64,000 nt of DNA, taken from positions 4,340,001 to 4,404,000 of the forward strand of contig NZ_CP114013.1 of the NCBI RefSeq assembly GCF_028416635.1, given 5' to 3'. The notes beneath the pieces are model-generated. The model saw only the letters and a list, made by a program, of their open reading frames with translations. It was not told where the DNA came from and made no database searches. Each line of letters starts with the position of its first letter. Within the stretch, counting starts at the first letter, position 1. This DNA comes from Baekduia alba. Its GTDB lineage: Bacteria; Actinomycetota; Thermoleophilia; Solirubrobacterales; Solirubrobacteraceae. The translations under genes and the position numbers were made by a program. Shown here in pieces: positions 41,709 through 50,398 of this stretch.

Positions 41709-43163
41709 CTACGTCCTCGGATGGACGATCAACGGCGCCGACGCTTCCCGCACCCCGGTTGGATCACGGTAGATGATCGACACCTGATTTAGCGTTCCCG
41801 AGACCCGAGTGCGCAGATGGTCCGCACGAATACGCACCGAGCGAGCGAGCGTCGGGAAGACCCCGCCCCGCTTGCGGGCATACACCTCGACCCGTGCTTC
41901 GATCCCCTTCGGCTTGCCCTTGAGCACGAGGGTCAACGTGCCGCGGCGAACGGTCAACGAACGGACGACCGGCCTGCCGAGCCGAGAACGCTGCTGCCCA
42001 TCGCTCGGGACGATGCGCGCCGGCTCGGGGATGGACGACGGCGGCGCCGCCTCAGGCGCCGGCGCATCGATGACCGTCGTGGGCGCGTGCGCCTCCAGAG
42101 ACGCCGTGGACGGCGTGGTGACGATCGGCGCCGGCACCGCGTCGTGCCCGGCGGCGAGCTGGGGAGCGAAGCCGGCACCCGTGAAGGCCGCCGCCACGTC
42201 GAGATACGGCCCGGCCGCGGTGGACCGCGCGTTGGCCCTCACGACCTGCTCGGCGGCGTCCACCCCCAGGCCCGGATCGAGACCGCGCAACTGCGTGAGG
42301 ATCCCGGCGACGAACGCCGTCGCCTCGCTGGAGCCGCTGGCCCATGCGGCGTTGCCGGTCGCGTCCGGGCGCGCGACGTCGAGCGGACAGCCGGGCGCCC
42401 ACAGATCCAGCTCCGGCCCCCACGAGGCGAACCCGCACCGAGCGCCGTCGTTGGCGGCGGCGCCGACGGCGAACGCCGGCGGGTAGCCCGCGGGCCAGTC
42501 GACCGTGCCGGTCGCGCCGTTGCCGGCCGCCGCGACGACGTTGAGGCCGTGGAGCCGCGCGTTGTCGATCATGTCCTGGAACGCGTTGCGCTGGGTGGTG
42601 TTGGCGGCGATGCCGCCGATGTCGCCGCCCAGGCTCAGCGAGACGACCTTGATGTTGTAGGCCGCGCGCTTGGCCATGCAGGTCTGCACCGCGGCCTGGA
42701 CGTCGAAGCCCCCGAAGGACGTGCCGTCGCTGGAGGCGCGCACCGACACGACGTCGATCGACGGCGCGGCCCCGACCATCCCGAACCCGTCGTGCGGTGC
42801 CGAGGCGATCATCGCCATCAGCGTGCCGTGCTTGCCCGCGTTGAGGTCGGCGCCGGTGCCGCCGTCCGTGGCGAAGCGAGCGACCACGTTGGCGGTGTCG
42901 GGCGTGACGTCGTTGCCGGTGTCCACGATGCAGACCGCCGCCCGTCGGGCCGGTGCCGGGATCCAGGTCGAGTCGGTCGCGCGTGCCGCGGCCGCCTGGC
43001 CCGTGAAGACCTCCTCGGCATGGGCCGGGAAGGCGACGGCGAGCGCGAGCAGCAGGCCCGAGCCGAGCGCGCGGAAGATCCGGCGGCCGTGGCCCGCCGC
43101 CGAGGTCGCGCGAGGATGGGAGCCCGGAGCTTCCGACACGCCGCAACCCACGGCGGCGGGCAT
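41709..43163 (-). CDS. Secreted subtilase (S8 family), atypical active-site context
   Basis: 484 residues from ATG 43163. A signal peptide (about 30-51, GSGLLLALAVAFPAHA) is preceded by a Gly/Ser/Arg-rich segment. The catalytic domain has Asp in CIVDTGNDV, His in GKHGTLMAMI and Ser in ASGSSEATAFVAG, where the usual GTSMA-P is degenerate. A Pro-rich tail and a basic beta-strand region (RSLTVRRGTLTLVLKGKPKG) end the protein. No propeptide is obvious. It lies inside the sigma-fusion cluster between two related secreted proteins. Confidence 0.85.
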   Translation of the reverse strand: MPAAVGCGVSEAPGSHPRATSAAGHGRRIFRALGSGLLLALAVAFPAHAEEVFTGQAAAARATDSTWIPAPARRAAVCIVDTGNDVTPDTANVVARFATDGGTGADLNAGKHGTLMAMIASAPHDGFGMVGAAPSIDVVSVRASSDGTSFGGFDVQAAVQTCMAKRAAYNIKVVSLSLGGDIGGIAANTTQRNAFQDMIDNARLHGLNVVAAAGNGATGTVDWPAGYPPAFAVGAAANDGARCGFASWGPELDLWAPGCPLDVARPDATGNAAWASGSSEATAFVAGILTQLRGLDPGLGVDAAEQVVRANARSTAAGPYLDVAAAFTGAGFAPQLAAGHDAVPAPIVTTPSTASLEAHAPTTVIDAPAPEAAPPSSIPEPARIVPSDGQQRSRLGRPVVRSLTVRRGTLTLVLKGKPKGIEARVEVYARKRGGVFPTLARSVRIRADHLRTRVSGTLNQVSIIYRDPTGVREASAPLIVHPRT

Positions 43164-43224
43164 CGCCCGCCGCCGCGCGTCGCTGGTGAGCGGGGCGCCG
43201 AGGCGGCCCGCGACATCGGTGGCG

Positions 43225-45291
43225 CTAGCGGCCAACGGTGACCTTGACCGGCTTGGAGCTGACCGACACGTAGGGGTAGTCGACCTGCCCGCTGACGATC
43301 TGCACACGCAGGCGATAGACCACCGCGCGGTTGGTCCGCGTGAACCGGTAGCCGTACGAAAAGCGGCCGTTCTTGTCGGTCTTGATCTGGGCGAACGGGC
43401 GCCAGCGCTTGCCGTCCTTCCACTGGACCGCCAGCGCGACGCCGCGCTTCGGCACCAGCCCGCCGGCCAGCGCGCCGCGCAGGGTCACGGCCTGGCGGTT
43501 GTGCAGGTGCTTGCGGTTGGCCTTCAGCGCGACCTTCCCCTTGACCAGCACCTTCAGCGTGGCGGTGGCCCGCGCGACCGCATCGTCGGAGTACATGCGG
43601 TAGCCGACGGTGATCCCGCGCGACGCGCCCTGGGCGAGGCGGATCGTCGCGTGGCCGGCGCCGTCGGTCGTGACGTCCGAGGCCACGGCCGGGCGACCGC
43701 CGGTCTTGGTGGCGATCTCGAGCTTGGCGTCGGCGATCGGCTTGCCCGTCGTCGTGCAGGTCAGCTCGAGCTGGCCCATCGACGCCTTGCCGAAGCCGAG
43801 GCTCAACCGGCCGCCGCTGACGTGCTGGAACCGCAGCGTCGCCTTCTCGCCCGGGCATGCCACGCCTGCCGCCTCGCCGACGACGTGGCCGATGATCGTG
43901 TGCGTGGACGTGCTGCTGTTGTTGGTCGTCGTCGTTGTCGTGGTGGTGGTGGTCGGAAGGGCCGGCACGGTCACGACCGGCGTCGGAGCCGGAGGATCGG
44001 TCGACGGCTTGTCGGTGACCTCGGTGGCGCTCTTGGGCACGGTGACCTCGCCCGACTTGGCGGAGTAGACGGTTACGGAGTCGGCGACGTTGGTCGCCGT
44101 GCTGGCGAGCTTCAACGTGTGGCCGACGTCGTCGGACGTCGGGGTGTAGCTGAGCGTGCTGGCATCCGGGATCTGCGCGCAGTTGCCACCGTCGCGGTCA
44201 CAGCGGAGCCAGGCGTACGCCATCGCGAGACTTGGGCCGGTCCACGCTCCGCCAGACAGGAAGGTCATCGCGACTCCAGCGTGCGGCGCCGAGAAAGCGT
44301 CAAAGCTCGCGTCTGTTTTGCTGATCACCGGAACCGCCGTGTTCACCGGCGGATGGTTCGCCACCAGCTTCGTCTCCGGCCCCCACACCAGCACCGAATT
44401 GCCCGCCGCATCTTCCAGCGTGACCTTCAGCGAGTGGTTGCCGTCCGCCAAGGCCGACGTGTCCAGCGTCGCCGCGGCGGTGGCCGAGAGCAGGCACGGC
44501 ACGTTGCGGTCGTACTTGCGCGAGTCGAGGTCGCGGCAGTGGCCGCCGTTGCCGTCGACGACGGTGTCGGTCACCTCGGTCGCGCCGTCGAAGATCCGCG
44601 CCAGCGACAGCCCGGAGCCTAGGTCCGTCGCCGGGAACGACACGCCCACCGACCCCCTCAGCTTCGCCGCGGACGTCAACGCGCCGCTCACCGAACCGTG
44701 CGTCGGCGCGTAGTTGTCGTTGAGGCGCATCGTGACGCCGCTGATCCGGTAGGACGCGTTCTCGTTCGCCACGCACGTGTGCGGACCGCCGCACTGGAGC
44801 AGGAACTGCAGCGAGGATCCGCTCACGTCCGCCGAGTAGAAGCCGGCGCCGTTGTGGGCCGGCACGTCGACGAAGTAGTTGCGCGAGGCGTCGCGGCCGA
44901 TCGTGTTCCAGTCGCCGCCGCCCAAGCCGGCGACCTCGTGGAGCCAGTCGATGTGGTTGAGCGTGGTGTTGGCCGGTGCCGCGAACGAGAACATCGTGTA
45001 CTCGGGCGCCATGAACACGGTGCGGCCACCGCCGACGTTCCAGGTGCCGACGGCCCCGGCCGTCGACATCGACGCGCCGACGTAGCCGCGGCCCTGGGCG
45101 TCGCTCGAGACGCTCCAGCCTTCGGCGTTGGACCATCCGGGCATGAACGACATCACCTGGTAGGTGCCGGCGTTCGACATGGGCGCCATGACGGCCAGGC
45201 CGACCGCCGCGAGCAGCGTCGCCGCGCCCGCGCGCAGCAGGGCCATGGGGTTGGGAAGAGGCAAGGTGAGTCCTTTCGAATGCATGTTCAT
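43225..45291 (-). CDS. Large secreted beta-rich protein with a poly-Thr linker
   Basis: 688 residues from ATG 45291; the stop of the sigma gene is immediately upstream. A hydrophobic export segment (ALLRAGAATLLAAVGLAVMA) precedes a lectin-like N-terminal domain (about 40-200, with LQCGGPHTC). An Ig-like domain ends SALADGNHSLKVTLEDAAGN. A second domain (AYAWLRCDRDGGNC) is followed by a Thr-run linker and carbohydrate-binding-like or Ig-like domains at the C-terminus. The layout parallels 39960-41684. It is a likely surface or matrix protein. Confidence 0.78.
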   Translation of the reverse strand: MNMHSKGLTLPLPNPMALLRAGAATLLAAVGLAVMAPMSNAGTYQVMSFMPGWSNAEGWSVSSDAQGRGYVGASMSTAGAVGTWNVGGGRTVFMAPEYTMFSFAAPANTTLNHIDWLHEVAGLGGGDWNTIGRDASRNYFVDVPAHNGAGFYSADVSGSSLQFLLQCGGPHTCVANENASYRISGVTMRLNDNYAPTHGSVSGALTSAAKLRGSVGVSFPATDLGSGLSLARIFDGATEVTDTVVDGNGGHCRDLDSRKYDRNVPCLLSATAAATLDTSALADGNHSLKVTLEDAAGNSVLVWGPETKLVANHPPVNTAVPVISKTDASFDAFSAPHAGVAMTFLSGGAWTGPSLAMAYAWLRCDRDGGNCAQIPDASTLSYTPTSDDVGHTLKLASTATNVADSVTVYSAKSGEVTVPKSATEVTDKPSTDPPAPTPVVTVPALPTTTTTTTTTTNNSSTSTHTIIGHVVGEAAGVACPGEKATLRFQHVSGGRLSLGFGKASMGQLELTCTTTGKPIADAKLEIATKTGGRPAVASDVTTDGAGHATIRLAQGASRGITVGYRMYSDDAVARATATLKVLVKGKVALKANRKHLHNRQAVTLRGALAGGLVPKRGVALAVQWKDGKRWRPFAQIKTDKNGRFSYGYRFTRTNRAVVYRLRVQIVSGQVDYPYVSVSSKPVKVTVGR

Positions 45292-45294
45292 CAA

Positions 45295-46533
45295 CTAAGG
45301 CTGGGGTGCGAACTCGCCCGAGGACGAGTCGGCGTCGGGCCCGACCGGCACCGCGACCGGGCCAGGCTTGGGCGAAGGCGAAGACGTGGAGGTCGCGACG
45401 ACCCGCGGCGCCGTCGCGAGCACGACCACCTCGTGGCCGCGCGGCTTGAGCTCGTGCGCCGAGCGGGCGACCCGCGCGACCTTGTGCTGCGCCTTGGTCG
45501 GCGCGGCCGCCGCGTGCCGGACCTTCGTCGCCCGCGCCGCGTAGGCCCGACGCGCCTGCGTGGCCGCCGGGAGCCTGGGAGCCGCCGCGCGAGCCACGAC
45601 CGCCGGGCGCGCCGCACGCGGCGCGGGTGGGCGCTCGTGCTGGTGCGTGTGGTGGTGCACCGCGGCCGTCCCGCCGCCCACCGCCACCGCACCGGCCGCC
45701 AGGACGCCGGCCAGCTTCGCGCCGCCCGCGCTCAGGACGCCCGCGCCGCCAACCGTGTCCGCGCCGCCCGGCACGAGCCGCTCGACCAACCCGGACAACT
45801 TCGCCCCCACGCCTGCGAGCCCGACCGGCAGCACCGCCGCCAGCGGCGGCGACGCGTCCTGGAGGCCGCGCAGCGTCGCGCGGCACGCCGCGCAGTTGCG
45901 CAGATGCGGTCGCGCGTCGGCCATCTGGGCGGCCGTCGCCTCGCCGTCGACGATCGCCGAGAGCACCGGCTGCCAGCGCTCGCACTCCGCGCCGGTCTCG
46001 ATCCCCTCGAAGCGCTCGAGGAAGCGCTTGCGGCCTTCGGCCAAGCACCGATTCACTTTTGTCGCCGAGAACCCGGTGATCTCCGCGATCTCGTCGTAGG
46101 AATGCCCCAAGGCCTTCAGCCAGACCGCGCGGAGCTCGTGCGGCTTGAGCCGCTGCAGGGCCTCGGCGGCTCGCGTCGCGCGGTCGACGGTCAAGGCGCG
46201 CTCCTCGGGCGTCGAGACGTCCGGCGCCTCGTGGCGGTCGTAGTCGACGTCCTCGGTCGACACCACCGCCGACCGTGTCCTGCGCAGCTCCTTCGCCTCG
46301 TGCTTGACCACGACGTGCAGCCACTTGTGGACCGAGCGCGGGTCGAGCGTCGGCGCGCGGCGCAGCAGGATCTCCATGCTGCGCTGGTAGGCGTCGTGCG
46401 CGTCGTCCGCGCACAGGCTGTGCCGGTAGGCGACGCGCAGCAGCGACTCCGCGTGGGTCGCCACGGTGCGTAGGACCAGCTCTTGCGCTTGTTCGTCGGT
46501 GAGCCGGGCGCGTGCCGGCGCGAGGTTCTCCAT
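45295..46533 (-). CDS. ECF-type sigma factor fused to a zinc-finger anti-sigma-like domain and a membrane/extracytoplasmic tail
   Basis: 412 residues. Region 2 covers about 18-88 (AYQRSMEILLRRAP), and region 4 about 118-175 (HSYDEIAEITGFSATKVNRC). Directly behind is a zf-HC2/ZAS-type zinc finger, HLRNCAAC with His210, Cys214 and Cys217, as in anti-sigma factors. A weak Gly/Ala hydrophobic segment follows (about 268-292), then a His-rich patch (HHHTHQHE) and a long Ala/Arg/Pro tail. The sigma factor thus seems to carry its own inhibitor and membrane tether. It heads a run of three secreted-protein genes, its probable targets. Confidence 0.85.
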   Translation of the reverse strand: MENLAPARARLTDEQAQELVLRTVATHAESLLRVAYRHSLCADDAHDAYQRSMEILLRRAPTLDPRSVHKWLHVVVKHEAKELRRTRSAVVSTEDVDYDRHEAPDVSTPEERALTVDRATRAAEALQRLKPHELRAVWLKALGHSYDEIAEITGFSATKVNRCLAEGRKRFLERFEGIETGAECERWQPVLSAIVDGEATAAQMADARPHLRNCAACRATLRGLQDASPPLAAVLPVGLAGVGAKLSGLVERLVPGGADTVGGAGVLSAGGAKLAGVLAAGAVAVGGGTAAVHHHTHQHERPPAPRAARPAVVARAAAPRLPAATQARRAYAARATKVRHAAAAPTKAQHKVARVARSAHELKPRGHEVVVLATAPRVVATSTSSPSPKPGPVAVPVGPDADSSSGEFAPQP

Positions 46534-46916
46534 GTCCCGTCCCTGGGTCTCGTTGTCCGTCCGTGGTGATGAGGGCCAGACGCCTCACTTCTCGCCCCCC
46601 GGATGTCCGAATGGCGACAATCGCGCCCAACAGTGAGCGACGCAACGAGGTATCGCGGCGGGGCCGGCACCACCCGATGAGACACCGACGTCTCCTTCCA
46701 CGATCCACCCCATCCCCCAGTCCGCGTCCGGACAGCCACCATGTGCCGATCGCCACGTCGAAGTCCGCAATTAGCGGCACTACGACGTCCCAGAAGAGCT
46801 CATTGAGCATTCGGAGACGTTGTTCACGTGCGGACCACCAACCGTCCAGGCAACGTCCAGACACATCCCCGGTTCTTGGTAGCCCGCTCGCCACCTGCGC
46901 CCTCAGGCGCTCGGCG
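46534..46916. other. Gene-free leader region upstream of the sigma-fusion gene
   Basis: Nothing I can call a gene. The base composition is less GC-rich than the surroundings near 46760-46850. It should contain the promoter of the sigma-fusion cluster. A minus-strand frame spelling MLNELFWDVVVPLIADFDV is open at 46812 but continues as a shadow of the sigma gene, so it is not called. Confidence 0.4.
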
Positions 46917-47600
46917 TCAGCAGTTGCCGTGCGCTCGGACCAGCTGCGCTGCCAGCGCGTCTCGGTCCAGGCGTGGCGGGGAGTCGTCGGTCGCTACGCC
47001 CTTGGCCCCGATCGAGGCCAGCACCGACTCGGCGCCCTGGTAGGCGCGCCAGGCGTCGTCGGAGGGGGCGAAGCCCAGACGGGAGGTGAAGCGGGCCTTC
47101 CAGGCGGCGGGCGCGGCGGCGCCCGGGGTGATCACGATCGCCGTCTGGCGCCCGGCCGGGTAGATGTCGCTGCGCGGTGAGCAGGCCTCGGCCTTCAAGG
47201 CGGTGTCGCCGAGCGCGCCGACGCTGATGCCGGCCTCGTTCAACAAGGTGATGGCGGGACGCACCGCAGCCGGGCCGGCATCGGTGATCACCGCGCTGGC
47301 CTGCGTGTCCTGCAACGTGGTCCGGGCGTTGCCGAGGGCGTCGGCCTCGGCACGGGCCGCGTCGTCTGAGACCTGGCGTCCCGCGTAGTTGACGCGGAAC
47401 GCGCCGGCCCGGCCGCCGTGCTCGGCCAGCGCCAGCTTCACGCCCGCCGCGACCTGGCGGTAGTTCTTGGCCGTCCCGCTCACCCACAGCGAGACGGTGG
47501 GCGCCGTCGTCGGGTTCGCGGACTTCGACTCGCCGCACCCGACCGCCAGCAGCGCCACGAGCAGCGCCGCGGCCGCGGCGACCACACCAACAAGCCTCAA
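46917..47600 (-). CDS. Lipoprotein, periplasmic-binding-protein-like
   Basis: 227 residues from TTG 47600. The signal sequence ends in LAVGC, a lipobox-like site (Cys22) for lipid attachment. The mature part has alternating alpha/beta structure (VSLWVSGTAKNYRQVAAGVK, ASAVITDAGPAAVRPAITLL, GISVGALGDTAL), as in branched-chain-amino-acid-type binding proteins (Peripla_BP_6), but it is shorter than a full two-lobe protein. It lies 3 bases downstream of the zinc-ribbon protein gene, so it is probably co-transcribed. Confidence 0.75.
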   Translation of the reverse strand: MRLVGVVAAAAALLVALLAVGCGESKSANPTTAPTVSLWVSGTAKNYRQVAAGVKLALAEHGGRAGAFRVNYAGRQVSDDAARAEADALGNARTTLQDTQASAVITDAGPAAVRPAITLLNEAGISVGALGDTALKAEACSPRSDIYPAGRQTAIVITPGAAAPAAWKARFTSRLGFAPSDDAWRAYQGAESVLASIGAKGVATDDSPPRLDRDALAAQLVRAHGNC

Positions 47601-47603
47601 GGC

Positions 47604-48578
47604 CTACAACCCCAGCGCCGTAGCGATCCCGTCGCGCTCGGCCTGGTCGACGACCGCGTCCGCGCCGTTGACGTAGCGCTCCTCGTCGACCGGCAGCGAC
47701 CAGTTGTAGAACGCGAGGTCCAAGGTCTCGACCGGCACGCCGACGCCGTGCGCGAGCTCGCGCTGGCGGCGCTGCAGCAGCACCGGGTCGCCGATGCCGA
47801 GGATCCGCTTCGCGGCCAGCGCGACCGGATCCATCGGCGTCGCGGAGCTCAGGTGCATCGTCCACGGATCCAGCTGCACGAGCCCGAGGTGGTGGTCGGC
47901 GACCAGCAGCTCGACGCGCGCCGGCCGCCCGAAGCCGGGCAGGCCCAGCCGCTCGAAGCCGCGGTCGAAGCGGTGCTGCAGCGTCCAGGACTCCTCGCCG
48001 GCGAGCGCCGCGATCTGCCCGCCGCCGCGCTCGGCCCATGCGCGGTAGGCGATGAACGCGGCGTCGCCGCGCTTGGCGTCGTAGCCGGTGCGCGGGCCGA
48101 ACTCCGCGCCGTCGAGGGCCGGGTTCTCGCCCGAGGCCCACGTCGTCCGGCGCTCCAAGATCGTCGCCCACGGGTCCTCCCCGCTCAACGGCGAGAAGTA
48201 CGTGATGAGGAACGCCAGCCACGCGGCCTCTTCGCGATCGGACTCCCGCTGCACGTCGCCGTACAGGCCCGGAGGTGCCTCGCCCAGCTCGCGCACGCGC
48301 GCGGCGCTGAACGCCAGCTCGTCGGCCAGCCGCCCGGCGTCGACGCTGGACCGCAGACCGGGGACGATGTCGTGCTCGTAGCCGTCGTCGGGCGCGCGCT
48401 GCACGCGCCGCACCGTCATGCCCGAGGAGGCGGACTTCCGCGGCGCGCGCACGGCGCCACTGCCCTCCGGCTTGGACGGGCGACGCGCGACCGAGCGGGT
48501 CGGGGCCGAGACCCGCTCCTTCTTGGAGCAGATCGGGCAGTTCTCGACGAGCCGGTTGTGGCGGCAGAAGGTGGGCAC
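47604..48578 (-). CDS. Hypothetical protein with an N-terminal zinc ribbon
   Basis: 324 residues. The first 18 residues (MPTFCRHNRLVENCPICSKK) hold a CxH...CxxC zinc-binding knuckle. A basic, disordered linker (about 20-60) leads to a larger alpha/beta-helical domain (EEAAWLAFLITYFSPLSGED, then TWTLQHRFDR-like and FGRPARVELLVADHHLGLVQ segments). I do not recognise the main domain. Start GTG 48578. The lipoprotein gene follows 3 bases later. Confidence 0.7.
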   Translation of the reverse strand: MPTFCRHNRLVENCPICSKKERVSAPTRSVARRPSKPEGSGAVRAPRKSASSGMTVRRVQRAPDDGYEHDIVPGLRSSVDAGRLADELAFSAARVRELGEAPPGLYGDVQRESDREEAAWLAFLITYFSPLSGEDPWATILERRTTWASGENPALDGAEFGPRTGYDAKRGDAAFIAYRAWAERGGGQIAALAGEESWTLQHRFDRGFERLGLPGFGRPARVELLVADHHLGLVQLDPWTMHLSSATPMDPVALAAKRILGIGDPVLLQRRQRELAHGVGVPVETLDLAFYNWSLPVDEERYVNGADAVVDQAERDGIATALGL

Positions 48579-48611
48579 GGCAGCCAGTCTACGAGCCTGC
48601 CCCGCAACGCA

Positions 48612-48637
48612 CGACGGGCGCCCGTAGGCGCCCGTCG
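48612..48637 (-). terminator. Strong hairpin after the glycosidase-like gene
   Basis: A perfect 11-bp stem (CGACGGGCGCC / GGCGCCCGTCG) has the loop UACG in the minus transcript, a stable UNCG tetraloop. It lies 28 bases after the stop codon and has no U-tract. Confidence 0.8.
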
Positions 48638-48665
48638 CGGAACAACGAGATCTCAGCCGCGCTGC

Positions 48666-49634
48666 CTAGGCGTGGCAGGTCGCCGACTGGCGCTTCTGGA
48701 CCACGGCGTAGCCCTTGCGCGTGGTGTTGTCGATGTTGATCAGCCCGGCGTCGAAGTCGTTGGACGCCGGCGCGCCGTTGAACTGGTACACGTACAGGCG
48801 CGTGATCTGCTTGTAGCGCTTCGGCATCGAGAACATGCACTTCAGCGCGGTCGCGGCCTTCGTCTCGGCCGTGGCCTCGGACCCGCCGGCGTACACGCCG
48901 CGCAGCCGCAGCTGGCCGCCGGTCTCCGTCAGCCAGACCTGGGCCTTCTTGTCGCCGATCGTCTTGATCAGGCGCGACGTCCGCGAGTAGGACCCGCGGT
49001 TGGTGTCGCTGTAGTTGTGCAGGCCCCAGTACTTGGGGTGGCCCTTGACGTACTTCTTGAACTTGCGCAGGTAGCTGACCGAGCCGCCGACGTTCGAGCC
49101 GTCGAGGATGTCGATCGCGGTGACCTTGCGGCCCTTGAAGACCTTGAGCGCCGCCGAGTAGTACTGCGCCACGAGCTTGGCGCCCGTCGAGGACTTGCAG
49201 ATCTTCGACGGCTGGCCCTCCTGCCGGCCCTTGGCCTGGCAGACGTTGACCTCGTTCCACGGCGTGACGTCGAACTTGCTGCCGTACTTCTTCTTGAACG
49301 CCTTCAACGCCTTGGTGTAGGTCGCGACGCTCGGGGCCTTGCTGTACTGGCCGGCGTCGCGCGAGTGCTCGAACGAGATCAGGATCGTCTGATGCGCGGC
49401 CTTGGCGGCCTTGAGCCAGGCCTCGAAGTTGGCCTTCTCGGTGCCCGCGGTGGCGACGTCGTACGGCGCGATGTAGCGGGCGACCTTCATCTTCAGCGGC
49501 GCGAAGAGGGGGTTCGTGAACGTGCTGGCCTGCTGGTCCGAGACACCAACGGTCGCGGAGGCGGAAGCGGTCGCGGGGAGCGCCACGGCCGCGAGGGCGG
49601 TGACGAGCAGGGCGGTGCGGAAGAGACGTCGCAT
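48666..49634 (-). CDS. Secreted glycoside-hydrolase-like (TIM-barrel) protein
   Basis: 322 residues with a signal peptide (MRRLFRTALLVTALAAVALP then ATASA). The fold follows a clan-A glycosidase barrel (GH5/GH39-like): VARYIAPYDVATAG at the first strand, FDVTPWNEVN with the putative acid/base Glu near residue 127, then YWGLHNYSD, and TEVWLTETGG-type WLTETGGQ with the putative nucleophile Glu near residue 240. Substrate unknown, probably a plant or microbial polysaccharide. It has its own strong terminator and looks monocistronic. Confidence 0.85.
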   Translation of the reverse strand: MRRLFRTALLVTALAAVALPATASASATVGVSDQQASTFTNPLFAPLKMKVARYIAPYDVATAGTEKANFEAWLKAAKAAHQTILISFEHSRDAGQYSKAPSVATYTKALKAFKKKYGSKFDVTPWNEVNVCQAKGRQEGQPSKICKSSTGAKLVAQYYSAALKVFKGRKVTAIDILDGSNVGGSVSYLRKFKKYVKGHPKYWGLHNYSDTNRGSYSRTSRLIKTIGDKKAQVWLTETGGQLRLRGVYAGGSEATAETKAATALKCMFSMPKRYKQITRLYVYQFNGAPASNDFDAGLINIDNTTRKGYAVVQKRQSATCHA

Positions 49635-49754
49635 CGGAATGCGGTGTGCTCCTTGTCGGCGTCGGGGACGAGGTCGAAGTCAGGAGGCGCGCAAGGAACT
49701 CGGCGCATCCACGACCAAGACAACATAGCCGCCACCGAAGTTGCGGTGCCGCGT

Positions 49755-49776
49755 CCGCGCAACGCACCTTGCGCGG
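49755..49776 (-). terminator. Hairpin after the TetR gene
   Basis: CCGCGCAA and TTGCGCGG form a perfect 8-bp stem with a 6-base loop. It sits 4 bases after the TetR stop codon and marks the end of the two-gene TetR/monooxygenase transcript. Confidence 0.7.
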
Positions 49777-49780
49777 AACG

Positions 49781-50398
49781 TCAGGACGCGCGGGCGCGCA
49801 GTCCGGCGATGAACAGCTCGGAGATGAAGGCCGTCGCCCGCTCGGGGTCTGGCTCCTGACCGTCGAGCATCCGCGCGCCGATCTCGAACGCCGCGCCGAC
49901 CATCGAGGCGGCCATGTACTCCACGTCGTGGTCGGGGATCAGCCCGGCGGCGATGCCGGCGCGGAGGTCCTCGGCGAGCTCCTCGACGCCGGCGACCAGC
50001 GACGGCTCGTCGAACAGGGCCCGGATCGTCCCCGCGTTGCGCGACAGCAGCTCGGACGTGCGGCGGTCCTCGATCAGGAACCGGAAGTAGGCCCGGAAGC
50101 CGTCGCGGACGAACGCGTCCAGCGTCGTGCCGCCGCGGCGCGCGGCCCGGACGCGCTCGCGCGCCTCCCCCGCGGTCTCGTCCAGCAGCGCGCCGAGGAC
50201 CGACTCCTTGTCCGGGAAGTAGTTGTAGAACGTGCCGGTCGCGAGGTCGGTCCGCCGGACGATGTCGCGCACCGACGCGGCGCCGAAGCCGATCTCGGCG
50301 AAGACGTCGCGGGCCGCCTCGAGGATCGCGGCGCGGTTGGCCTGCTTGGTGCGCTCGCGCTTGCCGATGTCCGCCCCACCCACCCCCAGGCTCGTCAC
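49781..50398 (-). CDS. TetR-family transcriptional regulator
   Basis: 205 residues from GTG 50398. The N-terminal HTH spans about 20-65: AILEAARDVFAEIGFGAASV, then VRDIVRRTDLATGTFYNYFP, the TetR signature. The C-terminal ligand domain is helical and not assignable. The start overlaps the monooxygenase stop (GTGA), so it is co-expressed with that enzyme and probably represses it in response to substrate. Confidence 0.92.
   Translation of the reverse strand: MTSLGVGGADIGKRERTKQANRAAILEAARDVFAEIGFGAASVRDIVRRTDLATGTFYNYFPDKESVLGALLDETAGEARERVRAARRGGTTLDAFVRDGFRAYFRFLIEDRRTSELLSRNAGTIRALFDEPSLVAGVEELAEDLRAGIAAGLIPDHDVEYMAASMVGAAFEIGARMLDGQEPDPERATAFISELFIAGLRARAS

Noticed and set aside
43915-43955. 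Simple-sequence GTC/GTG-like run in a secreted-protein gene
   Set aside because: It encodes the Thr-run linker of that protein; ordinary low-complexity coding.
44300-46894. An 864-codon minus-strand frame across the sigma gene and its leader
   Set aside because: Out of frame with two supported genes. The first 40 residues look protein-like, but no start context or homology supports them.
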